Part shown: positions 24,737-33,758 of the stretch, one piece after another
Layout: the number at the start of each line of letters is the position of its first letter
Position numbering within the stretch: position 1 is the first letter of the stretch
Origin: an uncultured Alphaproteobacteria bacterium
Lineage (GTDB): Bacteria; Pseudomonadota; Alphaproteobacteria; RF32; CAG-239
DNA: 58,923 nt
Assembly (NCBI GenBank): GCA_944391415.1
Contig: CALXTM010000011.1
Location: 1-58,923 of the forward strand
Direction of reading: 5' to 3'
Translations under genes and position numbers: made by a program
The notes under the pieces: model-generated
What the model saw: only the letters and a program-made list of their open reading frames with translations
Told to the model about the DNA's origin: nothing
The model's database searches: none

Positions 24737-26190
24737 CCCACACTTCCTTCCAGCGAAATATTGATTAGTTTGGCTGCCTCGATGGCAAATTCCATCGGCA
24801 AATGCTGCATAACCTCTTTGCAAAATCCATTAACAATAAGACTTACCGCCTCTTCCTCGCCAATGCCGCGTTGACGACAATAAAATAATTGCTCATCCGA
24901 AATTTTTGATGTGGTGGCCTCATGTTCAAGAATGGCGGTTCTATTGCGATTTTCGATATATGGTACAGTATGCGAACCACAGGTGGTGCCAATAAGCAGG
25001 CTGTCGCACTGAGTATAATTGCGCGCATTGTCGGCATTGGGACTTACCTTAACCAAACCACGATAAGTTTGGTTGGAAAAACCGGCTGAAATCCCTTTGG
25101 ATATAATTTTTGAGGTGGTGTTTTTGCCGATATGAATCATCTTGGTGCCGGTGTCGGCCTGCTGACGGTTGTTGGTTATGGCAACCGAATAAAACTCGCC
25201 TGACGAATTATCTCCTTGCAACACACATGACGGATATTTCCAAGTCACTGCCGACCCGGTTTCTACTTGCGTCCAAGAAACCTTGGAATTGACCCCGCGG
25301 CAGGCGGCCCTTTTGGTTACAAAATTATAAACTCCGCCTTTGCCGTCCTTGTCACCGGGGTACCAGTTTTGGACGGTGGAATATTTTACCTCGGCATTGT
25401 CTAACACCACAATCTCGACAATGGCGGCATGGAGCTGATTTTCATCTCGTTGCGGCGCGGTGCATCCTTCCAAATAAGAGACATAACTGTCATCATCGGC
25501 AATAATCAACGTGCGCTCAAACTGGCCGGTGTTTTTGGCATTAATCCGAAAATAGGTTGAAAGCTCCATCGGGCATTTGACCCCTTTAGGAATATAAACA
25601 AACGAGCCGTCGGTAAATACAGCCGAATTAAGGCAGGCAAAGAAATTGTCGGTATATGGCACAACCGAGCCAAGATATTGCTTTACCAAATCGGGATGCT
25701 CGCGCACGGCCTCGGAAATCGATGAGAAAATAACCCCCTGCTCGGCCAATTTGGCACGATAGGTAGTGGCAACCGAAACGCTGTCAAACACCGCATCAAC
25801 CGCCACAACTCCCGATAACACCTCTTGCTCTTTGAGCGGAATGCCAAGTTTTTCATATGTATCAAGCAGGCTTTTGTCAACCTCAGCCAAACTTTTGGGG
25901 GCAACTTTTTGCTTAGGCGCGGAATAGTACGACAGATTTTGATAGTCTATCTTGTCATAGCTTAATTTGGCCCAAACAGGCTCAACCATGGTTTGCCAAA
26001 ATTTAAAAGCCTTTAGGCGCCAATCGAGCAGCCAGTCAGGCTCACCTTTTTTGTGGGAAATAAGGCGTATTATATCCTCATTAAGGCCGGCAGGAACAGT
26101 ATCGGCCTTGATATCGGTCACAAAGCCATATTTGTAATTATCGCCTGCTTCGTCGACAATCTCGATGTTATTTTTGTTTTCATTACTCAT
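24733..26190 (-). CDS. sufB: Fe-S cluster assembly scaffold SufB
   Basis: SufB is the scaffold subunit on which Fe-S clusters are built. The 485-aa protein includes [73 protein letters not shown] and the C-terminal [21 protein letters not shown], all SufB signatures. The ATG at 26190 starts the SUF train, although no strong ribosome binding site is seen. No iscR- or sufR-like regulator lies in front of it, and I see no Irr box or IscR site upstream. Confidence 0.96.
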   Translation of the reverse strand: MSNENKNNIEIVDEAGDNYKYGFVTDIKADTVPAGLNEDIIRLISHKKGEPDWLLDWRLKAFKFWQTMVEPVWAKLSYDKIDYQNLSYYSAPKQKVAPKSLAEVDKSLLDTYEKLGIPLKEQEVLSGVVAVDAVFDSVSVATTYRAKLAEQGVIFSSISEAVREHPDLVKQYLGSVVPYTDNFFACLNSAVFTDGSFVYIPKGVKCPMELSTYFRINAKNTGQFERTLIIADDDSYVSYLEGCTAPQRDENQLHAAIVEIVVLDNAEVKYSTVQNWYPGDKDGKGGVYNFVTKRAACRGVNSKVSWTQVETGSAVTWKYPSCVLQGDNSSGEFYSVAITNNRQQADTGTKMIHIGKNTTSKIISKGISAGFSNQTYRGLVKVSPNADNARNYTQCDSLLIGTTCGSHTVPYIENRNRTAILEHEATTSKISDEQLFYCRQRGIGEEEAVSLIVNGFCKEVMQHLPMEFAIEAAKLINISLEGSVG

Positions 26191-26304
26191 AGCAAAAAAG
26201 AAATTAGTGTTTTTTTTGTTTAAAATCAACCTATATTTAACCTTATTTTAGCTTTTATTAATCTAGTTTTATCGTGTAGATGTCATTTTTATAAGGCGTA
26301 GTTT

Positions 26305-27351
26305 ATGAATATAATAGTTGCAATATTGGCCGTTATGGCCGCAGCCGCTGTTTTGACGGCATTGTTTTTGTTTAAAACACTTAGGCAAACACGAGCCAGT
26401 TTGCAAGAATTTCTGTTGGAAAGCGAAGCCAAAAAAGAAATTCCCGAGATCGAGGCCGGCGATATATATTTTAAGGTCGATGACAAATTCAGAATTACCT
26501 TTATTGAAGAAAACGGGGCAAAATTTTTGGGATTTGATCCGCAAAAGCTTATCGGAGCCCCTTTGGTCGGAAGCTTGTTTGAGGACAACGAGGGCAGCCA
26601 AGAATTTTTGGCAGAAACTTTTGCTAAGATTGCAAAAAAACAAACCACGTTCAACACCCAAGTACTGATACGACGCGCTGATAACAAGACTATGTTGATG
26701 CTGACAAGAATCAGACCAATATTAAACGAAATACTCAAGTGCAAGGGGTTAAGTTTTTTGTGCAAAGATATCTCGCAAGCAGACAAACTCAAAAGACAAC
26801 TGTCGGATTTCCAGGCAATTGATCCTTTTACCGACATTCTAAACGAAAAAACATTAAAACAGAAATTTGATCATGATTTTAAGTTGGCCAACCGATATAA
26901 CAAAGAGCTGTCGGCGATAGTGATTGAACTAAAGGATATATATGATTTTATTGCCAAAGGAATCGACTTTGAAACTGCCGATAAAATGCTTAAAGATGTT
27001 AGCGATATTTGTTTGGGTATTTTGCCGGCAGATGGCTATGCCGGCAGAGTTGACAAGACCAAAATCGTTATGGCCTTAAAAAATACCACCAGAGAACAAG
27101 CCATGCAAAAAGCCATTTATCTTTTTGAGCACACGGTAGAGGCTATAAAAAAACTGAGAGTTGACGAGGCCAATGCCCAAATGATTGTTATTTCATATTC
27201 CAACCGTAAAGGATTTACTGATTCTTTTGACGCTATGTTCGCCAGACTTGAAAGACATATCAGCATGGCGCTTAAACAAAAAGACTATGGTATTGTTTCT
27301 TCCGACCCCAGACGCCCGGCTTTGGTTGATTTAGAAAATATTAAGAGTTAA
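26305..27351 (+). CDS. Membrane-anchored PAS and degenerate GGDEF protein
   Basis: A 348-aa protein with one N-terminal membrane helix (about residues 3-24), a PAS-like sensor domain (about 50-165, DIYFKVDDKFRITFIEENG) and a C-terminal domain with the GGDEF fold (about 170-330, starting IDPFTDILNEKTLKQKFDHD). At the cyclase site it reads GYAGRVDKTKIV, so the GGDEF motif is gone and no c-di-GMP synthesis is expected. It is encoded alone between sufB (divergent) and the nlpD-like gene. It is the second inactivated GGDEF-type protein of this window. Confidence 0.72.
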   Translation: MNIIVAILAVMAAAAVLTALFLFKTLRQTRASLQEFLLESEAKKEIPEIEAGDIYFKVDDKFRITFIEENGAKFLGFDPQKLIGAPLVGSLFEDNEGSQEFLAETFAKIAKKQTTFNTQVLIRRADNKTMLMLTRIRPILNEILKCKGLSFLCKDISQADKLKRQLSDFQAIDPFTDILNEKTLKQKFDHDFKLANRYNKELSAIVIELKDIYDFIAKGIDFETADKMLKDVSDICLGILPADGYAGRVDKTKIVMALKNTTREQAMQKAIYLFEHTVEAIKKLRVDEANAQMIVISYSNRKGFTDSFDAMFARLERHISMALKQKDYGIVSSDPRRPALVDLENIKS

Positions 27352-27404
27352 GTGTTAATCATTAAAATGTAAAGCTTTATAATTGGTCAAAGGGGCGGTC
27401 TTAG

Positions 27405-28295
27405 ATGTTATGCAGACGGCTGCTAATGCTTGGAATGCTGTTGTTGCTTGGTGCTTGTTCTTCAGGGGCCAGCATATTCGGCTATACCCTATGGGGCGGG
27501 CCGGAATATTATACCAGACCGGCTGCCGTTAGGGTCAGAAAAGGAGATACTCTCTACAGCATTTCGCGGGCAAATGATGTTCCGATCCGTGAGGTTATCG
27601 AAATTAACAATTTGCGCCCGCCTTATACCCTAAAAATAGGACAAACCATTAAACTGCCGCAAGCAAAATATCATATCGTGGCCAAAGGTGATACCCTTTA
27701 TAACATATCCAAACGTTATAATGTTGATATGTCGACCCTTAGCCGTACTAACAATTTACGCTCGCCTTTTACCTTGAAAATCGGGCAAAAACTTTTAATG
27801 CCCGGCTCCATTGTCACTGCCCAAAAGGCATCTTCGACAACCAGTAAAAAAACATCGACCAAAAAAACAACAGCCAAATCAACAACAAAATACACCTATG
27901 TTCAGCCCTCGACCAAGCGCAAGCAGCCTTTTGCCTGGCCGGTTAAAGGACAGGTTATATCCAAATTCGGCCCCATTGCCAAAGGGCGCAACAACGACGG
28001 CATAAACATCAAAGCCGCCAGAGGAACCGTGGTTAGAGCTGCCGATGCAGGGACTGTGGCCTATGCCGGAAACGAATTGAAAGGATTTGGCAATCTGATA
28101 TTGATTAAACACAACGACGGATGGGTAACGGCCTACGCTCATAACGACACCTTAAAAGTACGCAAAGGGCAAAAAGTATCAAAAGGAACCCCTATTGCCA
28201 CTGTGGGAACAACCGGCGGCGTGCCGACACCGCAACTTCATTTTGAAACCCGTGCCGGCAAAAAAGCTCTGAACCCGCTTGCCTATTTGAAATAA
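27405..28295 (+). CDS. NlpD-like LysM/M23 lipoprotein (amidase activator)
   Basis: A 296-aa outer-membrane lipoprotein: lipobox LLGAC near residue 20, two LysM domains (about 45-88, VRKGDTLYSISRA; about 90-133, VAKGDTLYNISKRY) that bind peptidoglycan, a Ser/Thr/Lys-rich linker, and an M23 (LytM) domain (about 180-296). The zinc ligands are partly missing: the first His is Asn (RNNDGINI) and the HxH motif is QLH. As in NlpD and EnvC, such domains activate cell-wall amidases during division. Position just before yajC-secD-secF is common in alphaproteobacteria. Confidence 0.88.
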   Translation: MLCRRLLMLGMLLLLGACSSGASIFGYTLWGGPEYYTRPAAVRVRKGDTLYSISRANDVPIREVIEINNLRPPYTLKIGQTIKLPQAKYHIVAKGDTLYNISKRYNVDMSTLSRTNNLRSPFTLKIGQKLLMPGSIVTAQKASSTTSKKTSTKKTTAKSTTKYTYVQPSTKRKQPFAWPVKGQVISKFGPIAKGRNNDGINIKAARGTVVRAADAGTVAYAGNELKGFGNLILIKHNDGWVTAYAHNDTLKVRKGQKVSKGTPIATVGTTGGVPTPQLHFETRAGKKALNPLAYLK

Positions 28296-28364
28296 CATTC
28301 TGATTTGAAAAAATATCTTGTGAAATAATAAAAATTTCCCTATATATCGAGTGATAATTGTTTT

Positions 28365-28380
28365 ATATTAGCGCTAATAT
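28365..28380. promoter_or_regulatory. 16-bp perfect palindrome upstream of yajC
   Basis: atattagcgctaatat is a perfect 16-bp inverted repeat, 25 nt before the yajC start and in the probable promoter region. It has no T run and is too symmetrical for a terminator, so a dimeric operator is the likeliest meaning. I do not know the cognate regulator. Confidence 0.45.
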
Positions 28381-28404
28381 TAAATTTTGATATGGAGAGA
28401 AAAA

Positions 28405-28731
28405 ATGTTAATTAGCCCTGCGTTTGCCCAGGCAGCCGGAACTGCTGCCGCTTCAGGTGGTTCGCTTACCAGCATGATTGTGCAGTTGCTGCTTATTTTT
28501 GCAATATTTTATTTGCTGCTTATCAGACCGCAACAAAAAAGACTTAAAGAACACGAGGCTCGTTTGAAAGCCATTAAACGCGGCGATAGAGTTTTGACCG
28601 GTGGCGGTATATATGCCAAAATCGTCGAGGCCAAGGAAAATGAAGATGAGCTCAAGGCCGAAATTGCAAACGGCATTACCATTACTATTTCGCGAGCAAC
28701 GGTTCGTGATGTTTTGGATAATGAAAAATAA
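28405..28731 (+). CDS. yajC: Preprotein translocase subunit YajC
   Basis: YajC is the small membrane partner of SecDF. The 108-aa protein has one membrane helix (about 27-45) followed by FYLLLIRPQQKRLKEHEARLKAIKRG and a basic cytosolic tail with TGGGIYAKI, the family hallmarks. I use the ATG at 28405 because GGAGAG lies just upstream. secD follows after 21 nt. Confidence 0.95.
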   Translation: MLISPAFAQAAGTAAASGGSLTSMIVQLLLIFAIFYLLLIRPQQKRLKEHEARLKAIKRGDRVLTGGGIYAKIVEAKENEDELKAEIANGITITISRATVRDVLDNEK

Positions 28732-28752
28732 TTTTTTAAGGTATGATTAAAA

Positions 28753-30297
28753 ATGTATAAGTTATCAAGATCCAGAGTTATTACCATCCTTGCCATATGT
28801 TTGGCCGGTATCTTCTTTGCCGTTCCAAATGTGGTAAGCAATAAAGATATGTTGCCAAGCTGGTGGCAACCGATTAACCTCGGGCTGGACCTGCAAGGAG
28901 GTTCAAACCTTTTGTTGCAAGTTAAGCTCGATGACGTATTAAAAGAAAGAATGTCAACCAATGAAGACTCTGTAAGGCAGATTTTGCGCGAAAACAGAAT
29001 CCGCTACAAGAGCCTGACTTCGAGTGAAAACGGTGTTAAGGTTGTAATTGAAAATGCCGGGTCTCGCAATAAGGCCATTCCGCTGTTTCGCAAAATCGAT
29101 GATGGGATTTTGGTTGATGAAGAAAGTGATGGCGCATTACTTATACATTACAGCGATGCGGCACTTAATCAGCTAAAGGCTAAAGTCGTTGAGCAATCGA
29201 TTGAAATCGTGCGTCGCAGAATTGATGAACTTGGCACTAAAGAGCCATTGATTCAGTCACAAGGAGCTGATCGTATTGTTGTGCAATTGCCGGGATTGCA
29301 GAATCCGGAATATGTCAAAGAGCTTCTTGGCAAAACGGCCAAGATGTCATTTCATTTGGTTGACAGCACTGCCAAGGCCGGAGATGCCAAACGCGGCAAA
29401 CTGGGCGGCAAATATAAATTGGCCTATGGCGAGATGGGCGAGCCTTATGTTATTACCAGAAAACCGGTGGTCGGCGGTGAAAATTTGGTTGATGCACAAC
29501 CCTCATTCCAAGATGGACAGGCGGTTGTTTCGTTCAAATTTAATACCCAAGGCGGCAAGAAATTTGGCGAGGTTACCAAAGATAACATCGGCGAGAGATT
29601 AGCCATCGTATTGGATAATGAGGTTATTTCGGCCCCGGTTATTCAAAGTGCCATCATGGGTGGATCGGGCGTCATCACCGGTAATTTCACAGTCGAATCG
29701 GCTAATGATTTGGCATTGTTGTTGCGCTCGGGCGCTTTGCCGGCACCGCTCGAGGTATTGGAAGAACGCACCGTTGGTGCCGGTCTTGGGGCAGATTCAA
29801 TTAAAGACGGCGTTATTGCCTCGTGCATCGGTTTGGCGGCCGTGGTTGTCTTTATGGTGGCTGCTTATGGCTTGTTTGGCGTGTTTACGACCGTTGCCGT
29901 ATTTATGAACCTTATCTTAATGCTTGGCGTTTTGAGCCTGATGGGTGCGACACTTACTCTGCCAGGTATTGCCGGTATTATCTTGACAATCGGTATGGCG
30001 GTTGATGCCAATGTATTAATCTTTGAGAGAATGCGTGAAGAGGTTAAAAACGGACGCTCAACCCGTGATGCTGCCGATGCCGGATTTACCGAGGCTTGGT
30101 CAACTATTGTCGATTCAAACTTGACAACTTTGGTGGCCGCATTTGTTTTGTTTTACTTTGGTACCGGTCCGGTAAGAGGTTTTGCCGTAACTTTGGCCGT
30201 TGGTATTGCAACATCTATGTTTACATCGGTTACAGTTACACGCTTAATCATTACGGCTTGGTTGATGAAATATAAACCGACAAAATTGCCGATTTAA
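28753..30297 (+). CDS. secD: Protein translocase subunit SecD
   Basis: SecD uses the proton gradient to pull secreted proteins across the inner membrane together with SecF. The 514-aa protein has an N-terminal helix, the signature LGLDLQGGSNLLLQV, a large periplasmic part, and the C-terminal six-helix channel with GMAVDANVLIFERMREE. It is intact, and lies in the normal yajC-secD-secF order. Confidence 0.97.
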   Translation: MYKLSRSRVITILAICLAGIFFAVPNVVSNKDMLPSWWQPINLGLDLQGGSNLLLQVKLDDVLKERMSTNEDSVRQILRENRIRYKSLTSSENGVKVVIENAGSRNKAIPLFRKIDDGILVDEESDGALLIHYSDAALNQLKAKVVEQSIEIVRRRIDELGTKEPLIQSQGADRIVVQLPGLQNPEYVKELLGKTAKMSFHLVDSTAKAGDAKRGKLGGKYKLAYGEMGEPYVITRKPVVGGENLVDAQPSFQDGQAVVSFKFNTQGGKKFGEVTKDNIGERLAIVLDNEVISAPVIQSAIMGGSGVITGNFTVESANDLALLLRSGALPAPLEVLEERTVGAGLGADSIKDGVIASCIGLAAVVVFMVAAYGLFGVFTTVAVFMNLILMLGVLSLMGATLTLPGIAGIILTIGMAVDANVLIFERMREEVKNGRSTRDAADAGFTEAWSTIVDSNLTTLVAAFVLFYFGTGPVRGFAVTLAVGIATSMFTSVTVTRLIITAWLMKYKPTKLPI

Positions 30298-30321
30298 TAA
30301 GAGTTTATAAGGATTAGAAAG

Positions 30322-31257
30322 ATGATAAAACTATTTCAATGGGTAACCAAAGATACCAATATCGATTTTATGAAATCGAAAAATATTACTTATGCTATAT
30401 CGGCAACATTGTTAATATTGTCTATTATTTGCATAGTATTTAGGGGCTTTAACTTCGGAATCGATTTTTCCGGCGGTATTTTGATGGAAATTAAATCGGA
30501 AAAAGTTATTGATGTGGAACAAATGCGCAAAGATTTGAGCCATTTGGATATTGACGACCTCAATTTACAAGCCATGGGCGAAGACGGAACCGAGCTTGTT
30601 ATCCGTGCCCAAGCTAAAGAATTGGATGAGAAAGCCCAAATGAATGTGGTTAACCAAATCAAACAAACCTTGGGTAATCAGTATGAGTACAGAAGAATCG
30701 ACTTGGTTGGGCCACAGGTTGGCGGAGAGCTTAAAAAAGACGGCGTAATTGCCTCGGTAATCGCCATTTTGGCAATTACGGCTTATATTTGGTTTAGGTT
30801 TGAGTGGCAATTTGCACTTGGTGCCATTTTGGGTTTGGTACATGACGTTGTAGTTACGGGGGGATTGTTGTCATTGTTCCAAATGGACTTTAGCTTGACC
30901 ACCGTGGCAGCTATTTTAACGCTTGCCGGATATTCGGTCAATGATACCGTGGTAACCTATGACCGCATCAGAGAAAATTTGCGCAAATATAAAAAGATGA
31001 AACAAATTGATTTACTGAACAAAAGTATCAATGACATCTTGTCGCGTACGATTTTGACTGGTTTGACAACTTTGTTTGCCGCTTTGGCATTGTTGATTTG
31101 GGGCGGCGATACTTTGCGCAGCTTTGCCTTTACAATCTTTTTCGGAGTTATTATCGGTACATATTCTTCAATTTATGTATCGACGGTATTCTTGTCGTTG
31201 TTTGATTTGCGGGCATCGCAAAACGAAGAAGTAATCAACCCGTTTGGTAACGCTTAA
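30322..31257 (+). CDS. secF: Protein translocase subunit SecF
   Basis: SecF is the second half of the SecDF motor. The 311-aa protein shows FNFGIDFSGGILMEI near the N terminus, a periplasmic loop, and GYSVNDTVVTYDRIRENLR with the conserved Asp-Arg pair in the fourth helix region. AAGGA precedes the ATG. It ends 14 nt before the flavin reductase gene. Confidence 0.97.
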   Translation: MIKLFQWVTKDTNIDFMKSKNITYAISATLLILSIICIVFRGFNFGIDFSGGILMEIKSEKVIDVEQMRKDLSHLDIDDLNLQAMGEDGTELVIRAQAKELDEKAQMNVVNQIKQTLGNQYEYRRIDLVGPQVGGELKKDGVIASVIAILAITAYIWFRFEWQFALGAILGLVHDVVVTGGLLSLFQMDFSLTTVAAILTLAGYSVNDTVVTYDRIRENLRKYKKMKQIDLLNKSINDILSRTILTGLTTLFAALALLIWGGDTLRSFAFTIFFGVIIGTYSSIYVSTVFLSLFDLRASQNEEVINPFGNA

Positions 31258-31271
31258 AAAGGAAGTGCTTT

Positions 31272-32072
31272 ATGGCAAAGGTCAATTGGAAACCAGGTAC
31301 AATGTTATTTCCCGTGCCGCCGGTTATGGTTACCTGCGGCACGGCAGAAAAGCCAAATGTATTGACAGTTGCCTGGACGGGAATTGTCAATTCTGAACCG
31401 CCGCTGACCTATATATCAGTTCGTAAAAGCCGTTTTTCGCATGCCTTAATCGAAGAAAAAAAAGAGTTTGTCATAAACTTGGTTAACTTGCCTTTGGCTA
31501 AGGCATGTGATTTTTGCGGCGTAAAATCAGGCAGAACAACCGATAAATTCAAGGAAATGAATTTGGAAACCGAGGCCTGCCAAAAAGTTGCCGTCCCGAT
31601 GTTAAAAGCAGCACCGATTGCTTTGGAGTGTAAAGTTATTGATAAAAAAGAATTTGCCACCCATGATATGTTTTTGGCTGAGATTGTTAATGTTAACATT
31701 GATGATAAATATATTGAAGAAGACGGGCGTTTGGCAGTTGAAAAAATGGGGCTGGTGGCATTTGCGCACGGACGATATTATACCTTGGGGCGTGACTTGG
31801 GCGCATTTGGATTTTCGGTCGACAAAACCAAAGAAAACAAGACCAAGCCCCGCAAATCCAAATTTATGGAAATATTAAAAATAGAAGAGCAAATTAAAGA
31901 CGGAACCCTTAAAATCAAAGAAAAGAAAAAATCTTTGCAAAAAGTTATTGGTTCCGGCAACAAAGGCAAGAATTATTCTGGTAAAAAGAATCGTCCTCAT
32001 GGTTTCTTGAAAACAAAGGGTAAAACATGGTTTAGAAGACCTGTAAAAAAATCTGCAAAAAATGCCTCTTAG
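31272..32072 (+). CDS. Flavin reductase-like FMN-binding protein with basic tail
   Basis: Residues about 1-180 match flavin reductase-like FMN-binding proteins (PVPPVMVTCG, NVLTVAWTGIVNSEPPLTYIS, FVINLVNLPLAKACDFCG, KEFATHDMFLAEIVNV). Enzymes of this type reduce flavins or bind FMN. The remaining 80 residues are a strongly basic Lys/Arg tail (IKEKKKSLQKV, GKKNRPHGFLK, WFRRPVKKSAK) unlike the usual family end, perhaps for nucleic-acid or membrane contact. AAGGA precedes the ATG. It follows secF closely and its stop codon lies in the loop of its own terminator. Confidence 0.82.
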   Translation: MAKVNWKPGTMLFPVPPVMVTCGTAEKPNVLTVAWTGIVNSEPPLTYISVRKSRFSHALIEEKKEFVINLVNLPLAKACDFCGVKSGRTTDKFKEMNLETEACQKVAVPMLKAAPIALECKVIDKKEFATHDMFLAEIVNVNIDDKYIEEDGRLAVEKMGLVAFAHGRYYTLGRDLGAFGFSVDKTKENKTKPRKSKFMEILKIEEQIKDGTLKIKEKKKSLQKVIGSGNKGKNYSGKKNRPHGFLKTKGKTWFRRPVKKSAKNAS

Positions 32073-32083
32073 AGGCATTTTTT
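32057..32083 (+). terminator. Terminator overlapping the flavin reductase stop
   Basis: aaaaaatgcctct and agaggcatttttt pair perfectly; the TAG stop (32070-32072) forms part of the apex. Because the hairpin is inside the coding end, ribosomes at the stop would interfere with it. Confidence 0.85.
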
Positions 32084-32621
32084 ATGGCCAATCGGTTTCT
32101 TCATTTGAGCAAAACACAATATTATGACGAAGTGCCGCATGCAATCCGTCTACAACTGTTGGCACAAACTTTTGCGCTGCAATAAGACGTTTTATGTCGT
32201 TGATGCCGGCCCATTTGATCTCTGCCACCTCTGATTCTTGCAAACACAATTTAGCAATATCTATATCTTGACGAATGAGATAAACATCAACTAGTGTGTC
32301 GCCATGACGAGTAAAACAGCCAATTAACTCAGGGCAAATTTGAGTAGGGCTTATTCCAAGCTCTTCTTCGACCTCACGCAAGCAAGCCTGAAAACTGTCT
32401 TCGCCACAAACAGCAGCGCCACCTGCCGATTGAGCCCAGAGGCCCGGAAAATTTTTTTTGGACAACGCCCGTTTTTGAATGAGAATTTTGTTTTGAGAAT
32501 TAATAATCCAGACGTCAGCTACTAAATGATATTCACCCTCTGCAAGCCGGCTTTTGTCATTGCGGCAAATTACTTTGCCGGTTAGGTTGCGCTTGCTGTC
32601 ATAAATATCCCAGTATTCCAT
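32082..32621 (-). CDS. Nudix hydrolase
   Basis: A 179-aa Nudix enzyme with a complete Nudix box (GGAAVCGEDSFQACLREVEEELG). The N terminus (WDIYDSKRNLTGK) and the long region before the box resemble the group with isopentenyl-diphosphate isomerase and YfcD-type hydrolases. The substrate cannot be told from sequence; a diphosphate compound is expected. AAGAGG precedes the ATG. It is convergent with the flavin reductase gene and followed on its own strand by no linked gene. Confidence 0.88.
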   Translation of the reverse strand: MEYWDIYDSKRNLTGKVICRNDKSRLAEGEYHLVADVWIINSQNKILIQKRALSKKNFPGLWAQSAGGAAVCGEDSFQACLREVEEELGISPTQICPELIGCFTRHGDTLVDVYLIRQDIDIAKLCLQESEVAEIKWAGINDIKRLIAAQKFVPTVVDGLHAALRHNIVFCSNEETDWP

Positions 32622-32667
32622 GGCAAAAACCTCTTACTTAGCAAAAGTGTAGAGCAATAATTAGATT

Positions 32668-33165
32668 TTAGCAATGTTTTTTTGGGAGTAAAGCTTGTTG
32701 CCACAACTGCAGTTTCGCGGCATAGCTGATGGCAGCGTTGGCCGGGCTGGTCGAGGGGAGAATCCGATAAGAGCTTTGAGAAAGCAGCAACGGATGATAT
32801 TTCTTAAAAAAAGAAAAAGACTTTTGTCCATTAAACAACAACAGTTTGATATTGGGATATTTTTGCAACAAAGATTCAAAATCATTGGGTATTTCTTGGC
32901 GGATTTGACTATCAAGACTGCCTTGGCGATAGCAAAATTTAAGATTATCCCAAAGGCCAATGCCATGTGAGCGAAGAAAATGCATTTTCGCCGCATAATC
33001 AGAAAAAGTCATACCGTTATTTAACGAATCGGCTATAATCCGCCAAAAACAATTGCGCGGATGAGCATAGTACTGACCGGCTTTTAGCGAGGCCTCTCCC
33101 GGCATGGTGCCGATAATCAAGATTTTGGTGTTTTTATCCAGCAAAAAATTAAAACATTGTGGCAT
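32668..33165 (-). CDS. DNA-deoxyinosine glycosylase (uracil-DNA glycosylase superfamily)
   Basis: A 165-aa member of the hypoxanthine-DNA glycosylase branch of the UDG superfamily. The N-terminal IIGTMPGEASLKAGQYYAHP matches the family motif (GTMPG followed by YY.HP.N.FW), and LLFNGQKSF and LPSTSPANAA form the C-terminal site. It removes deaminated adenine (hypoxanthine) from DNA. GGAG lies upstream of the ATG. It is encoded upstream of the Nudix gene on the same strand, so both may serve nucleotide or DNA quality control. Confidence 0.88.
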   Translation of the reverse strand: MPQCFNFLLDKNTKILIIGTMPGEASLKAGQYYAHPRNCFWRIIADSLNNGMTFSDYAAKMHFLRSHGIGLWDNLKFCYRQGSLDSQIRQEIPNDFESLLQKYPNIKLLLFNGQKSFSFFKKYHPLLLSQSSYRILPSTSPANAAISYAAKLQLWQQALLPKKHC

Positions 33166-33283
33166 GATTGTCTCCGTTGGGATATAAGTTTTAGCATAAA
33201 TTTAAGGAGAGTGCAAATTTTTTATATACATTACTACATTGAAAATGCTTGTTTTTTGCATTTTTTTGAAAATTATTTTGTTA

Positions 33284-33306
33284 TTTAAGCAAACCTTAAG
33301 TTTAAG
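33284..33306 (+). promoter_or_regulatory. Direct-repeat box, likely QseB/PmrA-type operator
   Basis: TTTAAG (33284-33289), a 5-nt gap, CTTAAG (33295-33300) and immediately TTTAAG (33301-33306). The 11-nt spacing and the hexamer match the direct repeats bound by PmrA/QseB-type response regulators. It is 68 nt before the first gene of an operon encoding such a regulator, so autoregulation is likely. The claim rests on motif similarity. Confidence 0.6.
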
Positions 33307-33373
33307 ATGTTGAATTAGAGTTGTAAGCAACAGAAATCTAAATTAACATTTATTGATATAAAGGAGAAAAAAC

Positions 33374-33745
33374 ATGAAAAAATTAGCAATGGTTTCAGCT
33401 TTGGCTTTGGTTTTGGGAATATCCGGCAATGCCTTGGCTCAACAAAATTTTGGCGCAGCCAATCAGGGCGGATATACCGGACCGACAATCGCTTCGGTCA
33501 GCGTGGCAGATGCTTTGAAATTGAGCGATGATGCCCCGGTTGTATTGCAGGGCAAAATTACTAAAAATCTGGGCGGTGAAAAATATTTGTTTACGGATAA
33601 TACCGGGTCGGTTACGGTTGAAATTGACAATGATGATTGGAGAGGTGTCAGCGTCAGCGAAAAAGATACCGTCGAGATCAGAGGTGAAGTAGACAAAGAC
33701 TTTATGAATTTTGAAATTGACGTTGACTCAATTACCAAAAAATAA
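33374..33745 (+). CDS. YgiW/YdeI-type periplasmic OB-fold protein
   Basis: A 123-aa exported protein: a signal peptide ending ALA before QQNFG, then a bacterial OB-fold (about 40-123; VVLQGKITKNLGGEKYLFTD, then VTVEIDNDDWRGV and VEIRGEVDKD). This matches the YgiW family, stress-tolerance proteins that in enterobacteria and Pasteurellaceae lie next to qseBC. AAAGGAG precedes the ATG. The response regulator gene follows after 13 nt, so the three genes form one operon. Confidence 0.88.
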   Translation: MKKLAMVSALALVLGISGNALAQQNFGAANQGGYTGPTIASVSVADALKLSDDAPVVLQGKITKNLGGEKYLFTDNTGSVTVEIDNDDWRGVSVSEKDTVEIRGEVDKDFMNFEIDVDSITKK

Positions 33746-33758
33746 AAAGGAATAAAAA

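Noticed and set aside
26289..26837. 182-codon frame on the minus strand
   Set aside because: It is antisense to the PAS protein gene, which has a consistent domain structure.
28509..28961. 150-codon frame on the minus strand
   Set aside because: It is antisense to yajC and secD.
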